From positions 1,042,278 through 1,106,277 of the forward strand of contig NW_006494865.1 in NCBI RefSeq assembly GCF_000471905.2: a DNA stretch of 64,000 bases. The letters are read 5' to 3'. A program made the position numbers and the translations under genes. The notes beneath the pieces are model-generated. The model ran no database searches and was not told the origin of the DNA. It saw only the letters and a program-made list of their open reading frames with translations. Shown one piece after another: positions 11,702-23,930 of this stretch (position 1 is the stretch's first letter; every line of letters begins with the position of its first letter). Origin of the DNA: Amborella trichopoda. Its lineage: Eukaryota > Streptophyta > Magnoliopsida > Amborellales > Amborellaceae.

Positions 11702-12379
11702 TGAGTTAAACCTAATTATAAAAAGACCCCCTTCATTCTCCACCTTCACGAATAAAATTTGAGATTTTCCTTGAGATCATGGGTGCATCTTGGAGAGAGA
11801 GAGGAGAGAGAAGAAAAAGATCAATACCTTTCGATAATGTAATTTTCTCTCTCCTCCTCTTATCTCTCTTTCTCTCCTCTTATCTCCCTTTTTCTCTCTC
11901 CTCCTCTTGTCTCTCTTTCTCTCCTCTTATCTCTCCTTTTCTTTATCCTCCTTTAGTCTCTCTCTTATCTCTCTTCTCCTCTCATCTCGCTTTCTCTCTC
12001 CCCCTCTTATCTCTCTCTTTCTCTCCTTCTCTCATCTCGCTCTTTCTCTCTCCTCCTCTCATCTCTCTCTTTCTTTCTCCTCCTCTCATCTCTCTCTACC
12101 TCTCATCTCTCTTTCTCTCTCCTCCCCTTGTCTCTATCTTTCTCTCTCCTCTTATCTCTACTTCTCTCCTCTTTTGATCTTTGTCTCTCTTTATTTTTCT
12201 CTTTCTCTCTTCTTCAACATGCATTGTAGAGGGTAATCGTCATGTCTGTCATTCATCTTCTTCTTCCTTCTTTATTCACGTTCCTTTTCTTTTTCATTTA
12301 TGCACAATGAGGTCTATCATCGAGCCTGATGACTTCCCTTGGAACACATACAGTGGGCTGGGACACTGTTTGAGTCTCC

Positions 12380-12860
12380 TCCTTTTTCATGGGCTGCAGA
12401 AGCTCATCGTTGTTCATGCATTTTCTCTCTCCTCTTTCCCTATCATGGATGACAGAAGCTCATCACCATCCATGTACCTTCTCTCTTTATCATGGACAAC
12501 AGAAACTCATCGTCGGCTATGTTCTCTCTCTCCTCGCCTCTTTGTCATGGATGGTAGAAGCTCATCACTATTTGTATTTTCTCACTCCTCATGTCTTCAT
12601 CATGGATGGTGGAAGATCATCATCGTACATGTTTACTCTCTCATCATCTCTTCGTTATGGATGATGGAAGCACATTGCCGTCCATTTTCTCATCTTCGCT
12701 CCCTCTCTTGTCATGGGTGGCGAAGGCTTATTGCAGTCTAGGGGTTTTTTTTTCTTTGCCCTTTCTCTCTCTTCGATCATGGATGGGAGAAGCTCATCAC
12801 CGTTCATGTTCCTTTCTCTTTTCTCTCCTATCATGAACTGTAGGAGTCCATCACTGTCCA
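12380..12860 (+). repeat. About 56-bp tandem units with a CATGGATG/CATCCATG hairpin
   Basis: About eight units. The clearest has CATGGATG at 12444-12451 and its exact reverse complement CATCCATG at 12467-12474 around a 15-base loop, separated from the next by a CT-rich spacer. In RNA this would give a row of small stem-loops spaced by pyrimidine runs. Confidence 0.7.
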
Positions 12861-13822
12861 TGTTTCCCTTTTTCTTTCTCTTCCTTTCTCTCTTCTCTCT
12901 CTTTTTCCTCTGTCTTTCTATCTCTTCTTCCGTTGTCTTTCTCTCTCTTCTTCCTCTTCCTTCTCTCTCTACCTTTCTCCCTTTTTCTTCTTTCTTTTTC
13001 CTTTCTTTCCCTTCTTTCATTTTATTCTTCTCCTCTTATTCTCTCGTTCTTTTCTCTCCCCTTACTCTCTCTTCTCTTTCTTCCCCTTCTCTCTTCCTCT
13101 ATTTTCCTTCTTCCCTCTTTTTCTTTTCCCTCTTCTTTCTTCTTCCTTTCTCATTTCACCAAGGGAGGTTGAGACTAGCACAGTCATGATAGTCATGTCG
13201 TCTAACCGTAATGCCATTGTGTCAGTCAGAGTTATCGTGCCCATATTATTGCACGACAGACTAGCCATTGTGTCAAGCTAGTTGGTATTGATACCATCGT
13301 CTAGTAGTAATGTCGTTGTCCAGTCTGAGTAACCTTGCCCGTCTTACTACCATGCCAGGTCAATCACCTACTAATCTAACCTTCGTGTTAGTCTAACTGC
13401 TAAGTCAAATTCTTCTCATCCCAATCTCTATTCTTTCTTTCTTCCCATCTTCTTTTGGATGTGCATGCCTGTGTACATTCACCCAAAGACAAGGTGGGGT
13501 CCCTTGGCCCACTTGTATTGTAATATTAACCATATATGTGTGATTATAAAAATATGAGAGTACATGCCAAGGGAAGCGATTTCGAACCAATTGTAGGACT
13601 TGGGGGACTTCCTTCGTGATCTAAGAGGGCGCCCACGCCAGCCAGCCTGAGTAAGTCCCAAATCTACCTTAAATTCCTCTCTCATTGGTTGGTATACCTG
13701 CCCTTGTTCTTGAAAAAGGTTCTCGAGAGAGAGATCTCAAGTACTGGGTCCCTTTGAAATCTAAGACACATGCCGTCAGGTCATCTCGACCCGAAGGGCA
13801 AGATCGAGGCACCTAACCAGCT

Positions 13823-13840
13823 TGGTGACTCCACTAGGGC
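13823..13840 (+). other. Primer-binding site of Tat-B
   Basis: TGGTGACTCCACTAGGGC, three bases after the LTR end. It is of the TGGCGACTCC(A/G)(C/T)TGGGG type I associate with Tat/Ogre elements. I do not assign the tRNA with certainty. Confidence 0.75.
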
Positions 13841-15830
13841 CCCTTGTAAGATCGTTCTTGTTTGGCTAGTCCCTCCTTTTGTTTTCTGCATCACATTCAC
13901 ATGGCTTCTGGGTTCCTTAACCCATTCATCTGGATCGAGGATTTTCTCATTCACACATTCGTGAGCGTCCCCAAGGAAAAGGTTCGTCGAACTTCGTTCC
14001 CAACTTTTCTCTTGAGTAAATACCCAGTTTCTAGCTCTCAGGTCTTAACCTGGATTGGTGTGAGGAGGGACTTAAAGGTCCCTAACTCCCCATTTCCTTT
14101 CCCTGGTGGAACAGGCACCTTGCATTGCTGGCACATCTGCTACCACTCACAACATGCACCCTGTTACCGGCAAGTCACTCGCTGGTCATATTGTCGAGGT
14201 ATGTCGAACGGCTGCCCAGTCCTTAGCTGCAAAAGACAAGCAAGTTGCCATTGCTCCTGTGGGTCGCCAGAAGGCTACCCCCCATATTCCTGCACCGCCT
14301 CAGATCTCTATCTATAGAGACTCAACACACTGAGGAGGCGACACCGGGGCCTCCACCTCTCGCACACACCCTAAGGATCGTAGGTCATCCACTTGAGCCA
14401 CACCTCAAGGCAACCCTTATGTTGCCTTGAGTCAGTGTTTAGGACCAGGCCTCCTCACGCCAGGTCCTGTACACGTTTTGCATGTTCATTTCACAACTCG
14501 GGGCAAAGCCGTTGCTTCATCAACCCGTGTACACGGGAGACGACCCCTTCATCCTCCCACTCAGCACACACTAGCTTACCCTGTAGGGGCTAAGCTTCTT
14601 CTTGTTTCCTTATAGACACGAGCTCGCAACTCTTAGCCTCCTGAGGCCAGACCACCTGCTCAAGTCTGAGTCACCCTTGATCCTTCTTCAAGTGGCGCAC
14701 ACTTGCTGCCTTCCCAAACTGTCGCTTCTCACTTTTGACTCAAGGACAATTCAGAGTCGATCCTACCCTCGCTCGCCCCGTCTCTTTTGGGTGAGCACCT
14801 CAAGCCTTAACACTCGAAGACTTTCCCCAAGAGTACCATCTTGAGCCTGCCACATTATCTCAGTCATGCCTCTAGAGCCCATAAGAAATCTTGGGCCAAT
14901 GACCTGATGGCAGATCAAGTCCTTCGTCCTCCCCAGCCCAGGTTAACCCCAATTCTTGGCCAACATCCTTTTCTTCACCTGATGGAGACGACTCTCTCTT
15001 GTGTAAAGAGAACAGACCAGCCGCAGTCCTAATCGCAGTTCTGACACGAGGTCTATCAATGCCTCAAAGCCAAGCGCGACAGCCTGATAAACAGACAAAT
15101 CCTAGGTATACAGTGTGCAACGCTTTACCAAAAGCCATATTCCTCTTACATTGATCAGGTGACGTTTACCTCTGACTACAAGAAAGGGAAGTTTCCCCTT
15201 TTCAATGGCACCACATCCCCACACCAGCTTATCGCCCACTTCCAAGCGGCATGTCGAGAGACAGTGATTGATGGGAGACTACTCCTTCGTCAGTTCATTG
15301 AAACTCTTGATGGCTCCGCCTTTTAGTGGTATGCTCGGCTTCCCGCAAATTCAGTCAACACTTGAGAGGAAATGGAAAGCTGTTCCACAAACACTTCTAT
15401 GATGTCGAGAGAGAAGTCCAAACCATCGAGCTTCTCTCCCAGACTCAAGAGCCTGATGAAAACGTGGACTAATTCATAGCAAGGTGGAGATATTTAGCTG
15501 CTCGCCATCCTAATCACTTGCTGGAGAAGGAAGCAGTCCAAACTTGCATGCGAAATATGAGACCTGAGATCGCTCTGCATGTTGAGGCCTCCAATCCAAC
15601 CTCCATGTCAGAGCTGATCTCTAAGTCAGTGCACATAAAAATCTTGTCATGCCACCATGGCACGTCATGACAGCAATCATCAAGCTCTAGAAATAACTAG
15701 AGCAATGGAAATTCTCAAACCAACGTCCAAGGCAACCAGGAAAAATGGGTGATTGGTTAGGTGCCTCGACCTCACCCTCCAGATTTGGATGATCTAGTGG
15801 CACACGTCTTGAGTTTTTGGGGAACCCAAG
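13841..15830 (+). pseudogene. Tat-B leader and gag remnant, truncated
   Basis: Homologous to the start of Tat-C. The leader reads FLNPFIWIEDFLI (13915), then HNMHPVTGKSLAGHIVEV (14146), AHKKSWANDLMADQVL (14868) and the gag core DYKKGKFPLFNGTTSPHQ (15174) and RLLLRQFIETLDGSAF. The next codon is TAG at 15324, where Tat-C has CAG (20651). Frameshifts and stops follow. Homology to Tat-C is lost near 15750, around the spacer after the gag core, and X-LTR3 begins at 15831. No PR, RT or IN is left, so this is a deletion derivative. Gag would form the virus-like particle. Confidence 0.85.
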
Positions 15831-17044
15831 TGTTTGAACGCTTTTTTCTAAACCTTGGTCCCTGATGCAGAATAAAGAGGAAGCAGGTCAATAAAGCCTA
15901 TAAAATAAGTTTAAATTTCAACAGTCTCAGAATTGCCCTATAATTGATCAACATCTTCATCATCACTCCGAAAGGGCATCTGCCAAGTTTCTTCACGATC
16001 AGAGATGTCTAAGGCAGTGAACACAAAGAAACAATTTCAGAAAAATTGGCCTTTGGCACCCTGAAATGGACCCCGTAACTAGAACTATAATTTTAGTACA
16101 TCAAATTGTTGTAGGATCACCGTCATTGGATCCGACACAATTAAAAATCTCTATGGATCAAGTTTCGGCTTAATCAATACTGAAAAGGGGTAGGCTACAC
16201 ACTATTCTCGTGTGGCCACCTTTCATCAAAACACCATTAAAGGTGGATGTTTTTACAATCACGAGAAGTGACTTTTGAGGCCCATATCTCACTCATTCGA
16301 AGTCAGATCACGCTCAAAATTTGTGAGTGTGTTCGTCTCATCAAGACGAGCATTTAAATATGTTGGTACTTCTAGTGAGGATGCTCGAGCAGGGAGAAAA
16401 CTAGAGAGAAGTTGCTGATCCATGAAGAAAGTTACAGAAAATTCAGTAACAGCGTGCCCCACTCCAGCGGCCAAATCACAACGTTCACATACGCGATCGA
16501 CATGAAACCAATTGTATTAGGTGCGTAAGGTCCATGGCCATCTCTGTCATGTACGATGAATGACTGGATTTCATATACGAATTTCAAGATTTTGGTCAAA
16601 AACTCAAGACAATGAAATCTTCATCCGGACATGAAATTGAGCTGTGTTTGTTACAACGTGATCATGACGACATGCTCAGTGTGATTCAGCGAAGAAACTA
16701 AAGAAAAATATCAAGGAACGAACACATTATCGATCTGAAGTTTTCAAGATTCATCCAAAATTCAAGTCTCATGATCATTGCTTAAAAACATGATGCATGG
16801 CTCGAAGTTGGTATCAAATCGATCGTCATGCCCAACCCCACAAAAAGCCAATAATCTTTCAATCAAAAGGGCATCAAAACAACCTCAGATTAGTCATGGA
16901 CAAGTGTTATTGGGTAGCAAAAGGGATTGTTCTGAAAATCCACCCATTGTTCGTTAGGGGTAAAATAGTCTTTTTGCACCCATTTTTAGAATTTCTTTTA
17001 ATTCAACTAAGTTGTAATTATCTTCAATTTTAGGTAATTTTTGG

Positions 17045-17081
17045 GTGTCCACCCATGTTTGAGCTCAATTCTTTATAAGCA
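17045..17081 (+). promoter_or_regulatory. X-LTR3 promoter: GTCCACCCATGTTTGAG motif and TATAAGCA
   Basis: Same motif order as the other X LTRs, with TATAAGCA at 17074-17081, about 1.24 kb from the LTR start. Confidence 0.65.
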
Positions 17082-17489
17082 TGTAAAGCCAAATTGTAAA
17101 AGGACCGTCGGTTCATTTCACACAACCATCAATAAAGTTTCTATCTCTTTCTCTCTCCTCCCCTCTTTTCTCTTCTATCTCTTTCTCTCTCCTCCCCTCT
17201 TTTCTCTTCACTTTCTCTCTCTTCTTCTCATCTTTATTTGTCTCTTCATCTTATCTTTATCTCTCTCTTCTTCACATCTCTCTCGTCTTTTCATCTCTAT
17301 CTCTTTCTCTCTCTTCTTCTCTCTTTCTTTTGATCACTGTCTCTTTCTCTCTCTTCTTCTCATAATTAACTCTTTCTCTCTCTTCTTCTCATCGCTATCT
17401 CTTTCTCTCTCTTCTTCTCATAATTAACTCTTTCACTCTCTTCTTCTCATCGCTATCTCTCTATCTTTCTTTCTGCTTTTCTTCTAACA

Positions 17490-17890
17490 CAACTAGTGCA
17501 TCTCATCACCGGTTACATCTTATCTCTCTCCTTTATCTAACACAGTCAGTGAATCTCAATGCCAACTGCATCTTCTCTCTCTCCTCTATCTAACACAATC
17601 AGTGAATCTCAACGCTAACTGTAACTTCTCTCTCTCCTCTACGTAACACAGTCTATGAATCTTAATGTCAACTGCATCTTCTCTCTTTTTTTTGTCCAAC
17701 ACGACCAGCGATGCAAAGCACCGATTGTGTTCTCTATCTCTTCTTTGTTTGACACAACCGACAACACTCAGCGTCGATTGTGTTCCCTCTTTATTCTTTG
17801 TCTAACATAGCTGGCGATGCTCAGCGCCGACCATGTCCTCCTCCTTGTCTTTGCCAGATTTAGCTGGTGACACTTAGCGCCGTCTGTCTT
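17490..17890 (+). repeat. About 60-bp tandem units in X-LTR3
   Basis: About seven units built as TCTAACACA(A/G)(T/C)C(A/G)GTGAATCTCAA(T/C)GC(C/T)AACTG followed by a CTCTC run. The array is in the same place as the units of X-LTR1 and X-LTR2 but has a different sequence. Confidence 0.7.
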
Positions 17891-18667
17891 TTTCTCTCTT
17901 CTCTTGTACTCTTCTTCTCCTTTCTTTCTCTTCCCCCTCCTTGTTTCTTCTATCTTACATCCTATTTTTTCTTTATGATATTCATTATGTTATTCTTTAG
18001 CTTGATTAGGAGGGGTTGACATTTGTCGCTCGCCGTAGTCCTATCGTCTAGCTATATTGTTGTTGTGCCAAAATGACTATGCCTGCTTTATTTTCATGAC
18101 AGACTAACCATTGTGTCTAGCTAGTCAGTATCGATATTGATGTCTAGTAGTAATCCTGTTGAGCTGGTCTGAGTTACCGAGCCCATTTTACTATCACGTC
18201 AGGCTAATCACTCACCAACTTAGTCATTGTGCTGATCTCCCCACTTCGTTAATTCTTCTCTCCCCCATCTTTCTTCTCTCATTTTTCTGTTCTTCTTTTG
18301 AATGTGCATGCTTGTGGACGTTCACCAAAGAGGCAAGGTGAGGTCTGTTGACCCATCTGTCTTATAATATTTGCCATATGTGTGTGATTGCAGAAAATAG
18401 GAGAATACAACTCAAGGGAGGTGCTTTCGAACCAATTTTACTGGGGGGCTTTCTTCGCGATTTAAGAGGGCACCCATGTAAGCCAGCCCAAATCAGTCTC
18501 GAACTTGCCTTAAATTCCTCTCTCATTTGTTGGTAATACCTGCCCTTGTTCTAGAACTAGGTTCTCGAGAGAGCGATCTCAAAAAGTCTCAGGTTTCCCT
18601 TGAAACCCGAGACACGTGCCGCCCGATCATCTAGATCCAGAGGGCGAGATCGAGGCACCTAACCAGG

Positions 18668-18686
18668 TCGACAACTCCATTGGGGA
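18668..18686 (+). other. Degenerate primer-binding site of Tat-C
   Basis: TCGACAACTCCATTGGGGA, two bases after the LTR end. It aligns with the Tat-B site and has mismatches near the 3'-CCA-pairing end. Confidence 0.65.
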
Positions 18687-18716
18687 CTTACTACCCCTTA
18701 GTCAGATCGTTCTTAT

Positions 18717-20001
18717 TTGGCTAGTTTCTTCTTTTATTATTTGCTTTCATTATCTTTTCACACATTACTTATGGATTGCAGGTTCTGTAACCCATTTATC
18801 TGGATTGGAGATTTTCTTATCCCTGCATTCGTGAGTGTTCCTAAGGAACAGGTTCCTCCAACTTTGTTCCTATCGATCCTTTTGAACAAAGACCCCTTTT
18901 CAAGCTCCCATGTCTTAACCTGGACCGGTGTGAGGTGGAAATTAAAAGTCCCTTACTCCCCATCACCTCGCTCTGGTAGAGACTCCACCAAGGCGTCCTG
19001 TATTGACAGCACTTCTGTTGCCACACACAACATGCACCCAACTATCGGCAAGTCACTTATAGGTCGTATTCTTGAGGTAAAACAAAAGGCTGCCTAGTCC
19101 CTTTCTGCAAAGGGCAAGCCAGTTGCCATTGCTTCTGTGGGTCACCGCAAGCTGCCCCCCACATTCGTGCACCACGAGTCTCTATCCCTAGAGCCTCGAC
19201 ACAAAGAGGTAGAGACCCTGCAGTCTCCACCCCTCACACACACCATAAGGCTCGTGGGTCACCCACTCGAGTAACACCTCATGGCAATCCTTTTGTTACC
19301 TCGAGTAAGATCCCAAGGTCAGACCTCCCAAGGCCAGGTCCCGCACACGCTGTTCATATGCATCCCACCACTAAGGGTAATGCCATTGTCGTGCTAACCC
19401 GAGTACACAAGAGACGACCTCCTCTGCACACACAAGCTCACCCTGTGAGGGGTAGGTCTCTGCTTGTTCTCTTACAGACACTTGTTCGCATCCAGAGTCA
19501 CTCGTGACGCTTCTTCACGGGGTGCACATGTGTCCTAGTCACGCCACTGCTCCTCGCCTTCGACTCAGGCCTCCTCATGAGTCAACCATGCTCTTGTCTG
19601 CTCCTCTTTCGTTGAGCAAGCATCTTCATCCTTGGTACTCGAAGACCTTCTCCAAGAGTACCATCTTGAACCTGTCCCATCATTTTGGTCCTACCTCGGG
19701 AGCTCACAAGAGAGCTTGGGGCAATGACCTGATGGTAGATCGAGTCCTTCATCCTCCCCAACCCAAGATGACCCCATTTCATGATCGTCATCCCTTGCCG
19801 CACCTGATGGAGACAGCTCTCTCTTGTGCAAGAAGAGCTGATCAGCAGCAGTCCCAATCACAGTTTTGGCACGAGGTCCATCAAAGCCTCAAAGCTAAGC
19901 GTGATAGAGATCTACAAATTTTGACCAAAGAAGTGACCAAGGCGGTCAGGCCAACCAGCTCTGGTAACCCTCTCCACCTCAATCCCTTATACCCACTTTA
20001 G
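18717..20001 (+). pseudogene. Tat-C leader and gag N-terminal region
   Basis: Open stretches align with the Tat-B copy: FCNPFIWIGDFLIPAFVSVPKE, HNMHPTIGKSLIGRILEV, then (19504-20001) AHKRAWGNDLMVDRVLHPPQPK and HEVHQSLKAKRDRDLQIL. Conservation between two decayed elements suggests real Gag-precursor sequence, though I know no named domain here. Stops and frame changes (for example after QKAA near 19096) break it. Confidence 0.6.
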
Positions 20002-20119
20002 ATGATGAAGCTTGAAGAAGAAGGCCATGAGCCCTGCACTGTGGTTAATGTCACCCTTGAAAACCAATCCTCATGCGATCTGCATACAAGTGTCGTGTCC
20101 AGCTAGGGCACGCTAGCCC

Positions 20120-21058
20120 ATGCTGACGGATCTACTGCGCACGACCCGTCAAGTTCGCAAGCCCTTAACTGCAACTAATGCTAATGGTGACAAGCAGGAA
20201 GAGCGCATGAACAAATTTGAGGATATCGTGTGCCCGATGATGGAAAAGATAGATTGGATAGACGACGCCCACCAATTAGCTAATCATGAGGTCAATGCCC
20301 ATCACTCTGACGGTGCACCTTCAAGGCAACCCCTTCCCTCTGCCTCACAGGACAATTCTGTCCCTCACCTCGTCTCTCATGAAGACATTGATACCATGGT
20401 AACCCATAGCCTAAAGAACAGACAAATTCTGGGGATACAGGGTGTAACACCTTATCGAAGGTCGTACCCTTCATACATTGACCAGGTCCCGATTCTCTTA
20501 GATTACAAGAAAGGGAAGTTTCCTCTATTCAACATAACCATGTCCCAGAACCAGCATATTTCCCACATTCAAACAGCATGTCGAGAAACAGCGACTGACG
20601 GGAGACTTCTTCTCCGCCAGTTTGTTGAAACCCTTGACAGCCCAACTTTTCAGTGGTATACTCGACTCCCTTCAAACCCTTTTCAGTTCTTTTGTCAACG
20701 CTTCTATGAAGTCAAGAGAGTGGTTCAAACCATTGAGCTTCCCCCCCTGACTTAAGATCCCGATGAGCCTGTGGAGCAGTTCATATTAAGATGGAGAAAT
20801 TTAGCTGCTCGTCATTCCAATCTAATGCCTGAGAAGGAAGCAGTCCAAACTAGTGTGCGGAACATGTGACCTGAGATTACTCTACATGTCGAGGCCTTTA
20901 ATCAAACTTCCATGTCAGAGCTGATCTCTAAATCAGTCCACATAGAAAGCGTATCATGCCAACATGGTGGGTCACGACAACAACAGGCTCTGCAAATAAC
21001 TGGGGCAATGGTAACCCTCGGACTAACACCCGAGGCAGCCAACAAAAAGGAGTAATTA
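20120..21058 (+). pseudogene. Tat-C Gag core (Retrotrans_gag type)
   Basis: One frame carries the capsid-like domain typical of Ty3/gypsy Gag. It contains SYIDQVPILLDYKKGKFPLFN, then ACRETATDGRLLLRQFVETLD, FQWYTRLPSNPF and, after a TAA at 20753, EPVEQFILRWRNLAARHSNL and EAVQTSVRNM followed by TGA (20866). The motif order (KF.LFNG...A..W...LP..SI..W..F...F) is that of plant gypsy capsids. Without the two stops the domain would be nearly complete. Gag builds the particle in the cytoplasm. Confidence 0.85.
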
Positions 21059-21730
21059 GTGCAGCCGTCACGGTCACTGATCTAAAGAAGGCTCCCTCTC
21101 AAACTTTGGACCTCTCTAAAGGGGTGAGCACAACAAAGACAAATAACCCAGGCAGGCAAGCAACAACAACCATACAATCGGGTACCCCCGCCGATGAATC
21201 TTAATCGAGATGATTATTTCACCAGGCATAGGAACAAAGCCTACCCCTTTGTGAAGGAATTGGTCCCTACACTGTTCCGATTATTATTGGAACAAAACAT
21301 GATTCAGCTTCAAGAGGCCAAGTTCTTTGAGCAAGCTGGCCTCGATACTCAGGTGAATTATGGTTCTTAACATCGAAGGATCATTCATGCCCAGATGACT
21401 ACTACAAGCTAAAAGATATTATCAAAGCCCTAATTCCGAAGGGTCAGATAAAGTTTGAAGAATTAAAGAAGGTCTTTAGGGTAGCAGAAGCCTCCCATGC
21501 TGTAACTATCCAAGAGGAAGACGAAGCCCCTAGTATCCTTCACTTCTTCTTTGTTATAATGCTTCATGAAGGAATAATCACACCGAAGCCAGCGAGGCAG
21601 CCTTGATGCCTTGCGTAGGGGACTGATGACTATTGGTGCTCGTACCACGAGATATGGGGTCATTACCTGTGGGAATGCACCAATTTCCATGCTATATTCG
21701 TAAAGAAAATTCAAGAATGTTAGGAGTTTT
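20956..21730 (+). pseudogene. Tat-C Gag C-terminal region with zinc-knuckle-like motif
   Basis: After a frame change the sequence reads through a Ser/Thr/Asn-rich linker, then FVKELVPTLFRLLLEQNMIQL (21240). At 21628-21723 it reads DYWCSYHEIWGHYLWECTNFH, a C-x3-H-x4-H-x4-C pattern, followed by FVKKIQEC-stop. Many Tat Gags carry such a (Y/F)C.(Y/F)H...GH....C finger for RNA binding. Several stops precede it. Confidence 0.7.
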
Positions 21731-22960
21731 ACAACGTCCTAGTAAGTGATCCCCATGCCACTGCTCCATCAGCGCAATAGGAGGACATCCTAACACAAGA
21801 CCTTCTTAATAACGATTTAGATGCTGCTGATCCCTCGACTTCCCAGCCATGGATAGTCCACCATGGGCAAAAGACTCAAGTCCTTAAGGTGAGAGGCAAT
21901 TCGCCAAGCTAGGGCTGTTCACAAGCCTAGCGAGACGAATCAAATACCACCTTAGAAAACCAGAAGGAGACGGGCACCAAGGGCTGCTCGCCGCAAAAAT
22001 AAGACAGTTCAACCGTTAGTTGAGAAGGAATTTCTCAGACCCCTTCCCCGACTGCCAACCTTCTTGGATTTTATCCCTAGCACGATTCTCCTTCCTTCTC
22101 ATCAAGAGGACGTCCTTGCACCATCTTCCACTCAGAGCACATCCAGTGAGGGTGATAACAATAAAAGCACTCCCCAGTGGTCTAATCAAACAAAAAACCT
22201 AGCAGACCCTCTGCAAACGTACAACCCTAATGATGACTCAAAAAACTGCCCAAATCGATTTGATGAGAGGAATGACCTTAAAAGTCCCCTACTTTCTAAA
22301 CCTTATCCTTCTTCTTCTTATGTTTCGTATCCTTCCTCTTCTATGTCTCATACAGGTACAACCTTGATTTGTCTTGACTTCGAGGCTCTCGACAGAGAAC
22401 TCGAAGGTTCCAATATAACCAAGACGCAACGGAGGTGACTGAAGAAGAAAGACGCTCGCTTAGACGACATGATTCTTAACAGTTGATGATGCCCTGGAAG
22501 CTAAAGCCAAAGCAAAGACATCCTCTTCAAAGAAGAACAAAAATTCAAAGCCAAAGAAACCCTAGTGGCCCCCTGAGACCGACTTTGAGTAAACACTGAG
22601 AGAATCAAGGGGGCAGAGATTTTATTCTCTGGAAGCTTGCCACATGGTACAAGTCTATGAAGCATCAGCCAGTGCAGGGCATACACTATAGGCACCCATA
22701 CAAATACCGTGTGATTCATACGAAGATTTTTCTTGTCGAACCATTTATAATTCTCAAATCCCCCTTAACTTTAGAGACGAGCCCCTGCAGCCCAATAGGC
22801 CTTCCACGTTTAAGGTTTACCCTTCTGTCCCTGATTCGAGATGTCAGGATCATGGGTCTCTTCACTTGAGGTTGATGAAAAGACTTCTAAAAACAACGAG
22901 GAAGAATGGGAAGAAGGAAGTCAAGCTACTGCTGATGAGCTTGAAGAAAAAAATCTAGGA
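21731..22960 (+). other. Tat-C gag-pol spacer, no protease recognised
   Basis: An open stretch at 22064-22438 (124 codons, Ser/Pro/Asp-rich) and shorter ones follow. Other Tat elements have an aspartic protease here (VDxGSSxNI), and Tat-E keeps a version at 34815. I find none in any frame, so it is deleted or beyond recognition. The approach to RT starts about 22962. Confidence 0.5.
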
Positions 22961-22961
22961 G

Positions 22962-23930
22962 ATGAAGCCAACCATAGGCTTACTTTCATCTCGACAGATA
23001 TGTCTCCTGAAGAGAGAAAATTTCACTACTTTCTTGCGAGCAAACCGAGATGTCTTTGCTTGGCATTACCATGAGCTTCTTGGTTTAGATCCTCTAGTCA
23101 CTATTCACCGTCTCAGCATTGATTTGACTGTCAAACCTGTCAAGTAGAAATCAAGGAGGTTTAGGCCTGACCTCGAGATGTAGATAGAAGCCGAGGTGAC
23201 TAAACTCTGACAAGCAGGTTTCATTCCTAAAGCCAAGTACCCAAAATGGCTAGCGAATGTTGTTCTAATCAAGAAAAAGAATGGCCAAATTAGGGTCCTG
23301 AATGTCTTCTACGACCTTAATACCGCCTGTCCCAAGGATGGCTTCCCGCTGCCATTCATCAACATGCTCATTGACTTTACAGCTCATTGTCAAATCTTTT
23401 CCTTCATGGACGGATACTTCGGGTATAATCAGATACGGATGGAGCCTGAAGATGAGGTGGTCACTGCATTCTTATTGTCAAAAGGGATCTTCTATTACAC
23501 AATGATGCCTTTTGAATTAAAGAATGCTGGTGCCACATACCACAGAGCGATGACGAACATCTTCAAAGGCATGATTCACAAAGAAGTGGAGTGCTATGTA
23601 GAAAAAGAGGCTCACATGAGAGACCTTAAAAAGGTATTTGAGCGATTGTGCCTTCATCACTTTAAAATGAACCCGTTGAAATGTGCTTTTGACGTACGAT
23701 AGAGAATGTTCTTGGGGTTCATTGTCAAAGATCGAGGGCTTGACATTGAGACAGTCAAGATCAAGGCGATCCAAGAAATGTTGTCACCAACTACACTGCA
23801 AGAACTGCGCTATCTTCAAGGGCAGCTGACATATATCCGCAGGTTCATCTCAAACCTCTCAGATCGCGATTCCCTTTATGCACCTAATAAAGAAGGATAC
23901 TCCATTCATTTGGGAAGAAGCATGTCAAGA
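22962..23930 (+). pseudogene. Tat-C reverse transcriptase, YVDD deleted
   Basis: Reads FLRANRDVFAWHYHELLGLD, stops at 23145, then WLANVVLIKKKNGQIRVLN, TACPKDGFPLPFINMLID, MDGYFGYNQIRM and MMPFELKNAGATYHRAM. Relative to Tat-D (29095), 24 bases are missing at about 23600: CYV is followed directly by EKEAHMRDL, so the catalytic Asp-Asp pair is gone in frame. The thumb (MNPLKCAFDVR-stop, FLGFIVKDRGL) follows. Stops at 23145, 23181 and 23208 are TAG, TAG and TGA, consistent with decay of CAG and CGA. RT would copy RNA to DNA; this copy cannot. Confidence 0.92.

Larger units (their letters stand above)
10423..13819 (+). mobile_element. X-LTR2, 5' LTR of Tat-B
   Basis: Starts TGTTTGAAG and ends CACCTAACCA, 3397 bp, followed after three bases by a primer-binding site. 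That order fixes it as a 5' LTR and fixes the ends of family X. It contains the promoter motif with TATAAATA at 11694, a candidate AATAAA at 11750, a CT-rich tract (about 11840-13150) with hairpin-bearing 56-bp units, and the conserved right-hand tail. Confidence 0.88.
15831..18665 (+). mobile_element. X-LTR3, 5' LTR of Tat-C
   Basis: Starts TGTTTGAACG and ends CACCTAACCA, 2835 bp, followed by a degenerate PBS and gag leader. It could also have served as the 3' LTR of Tat-B, so one LTR may be shared by two element bodies. TATAAG at 17074, AATAAA near 17130, CT-rich tract 17140-17480, then about seven 60-bp units to 17890. Confidence 0.87.

Noticed and set aside
11779..13189. Long hydrophobic open frames in X-LTR2
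   Set aside because: Again the CT-rich LTR tract, and not conserved as protein in X-LTR1 or X-LTR3.
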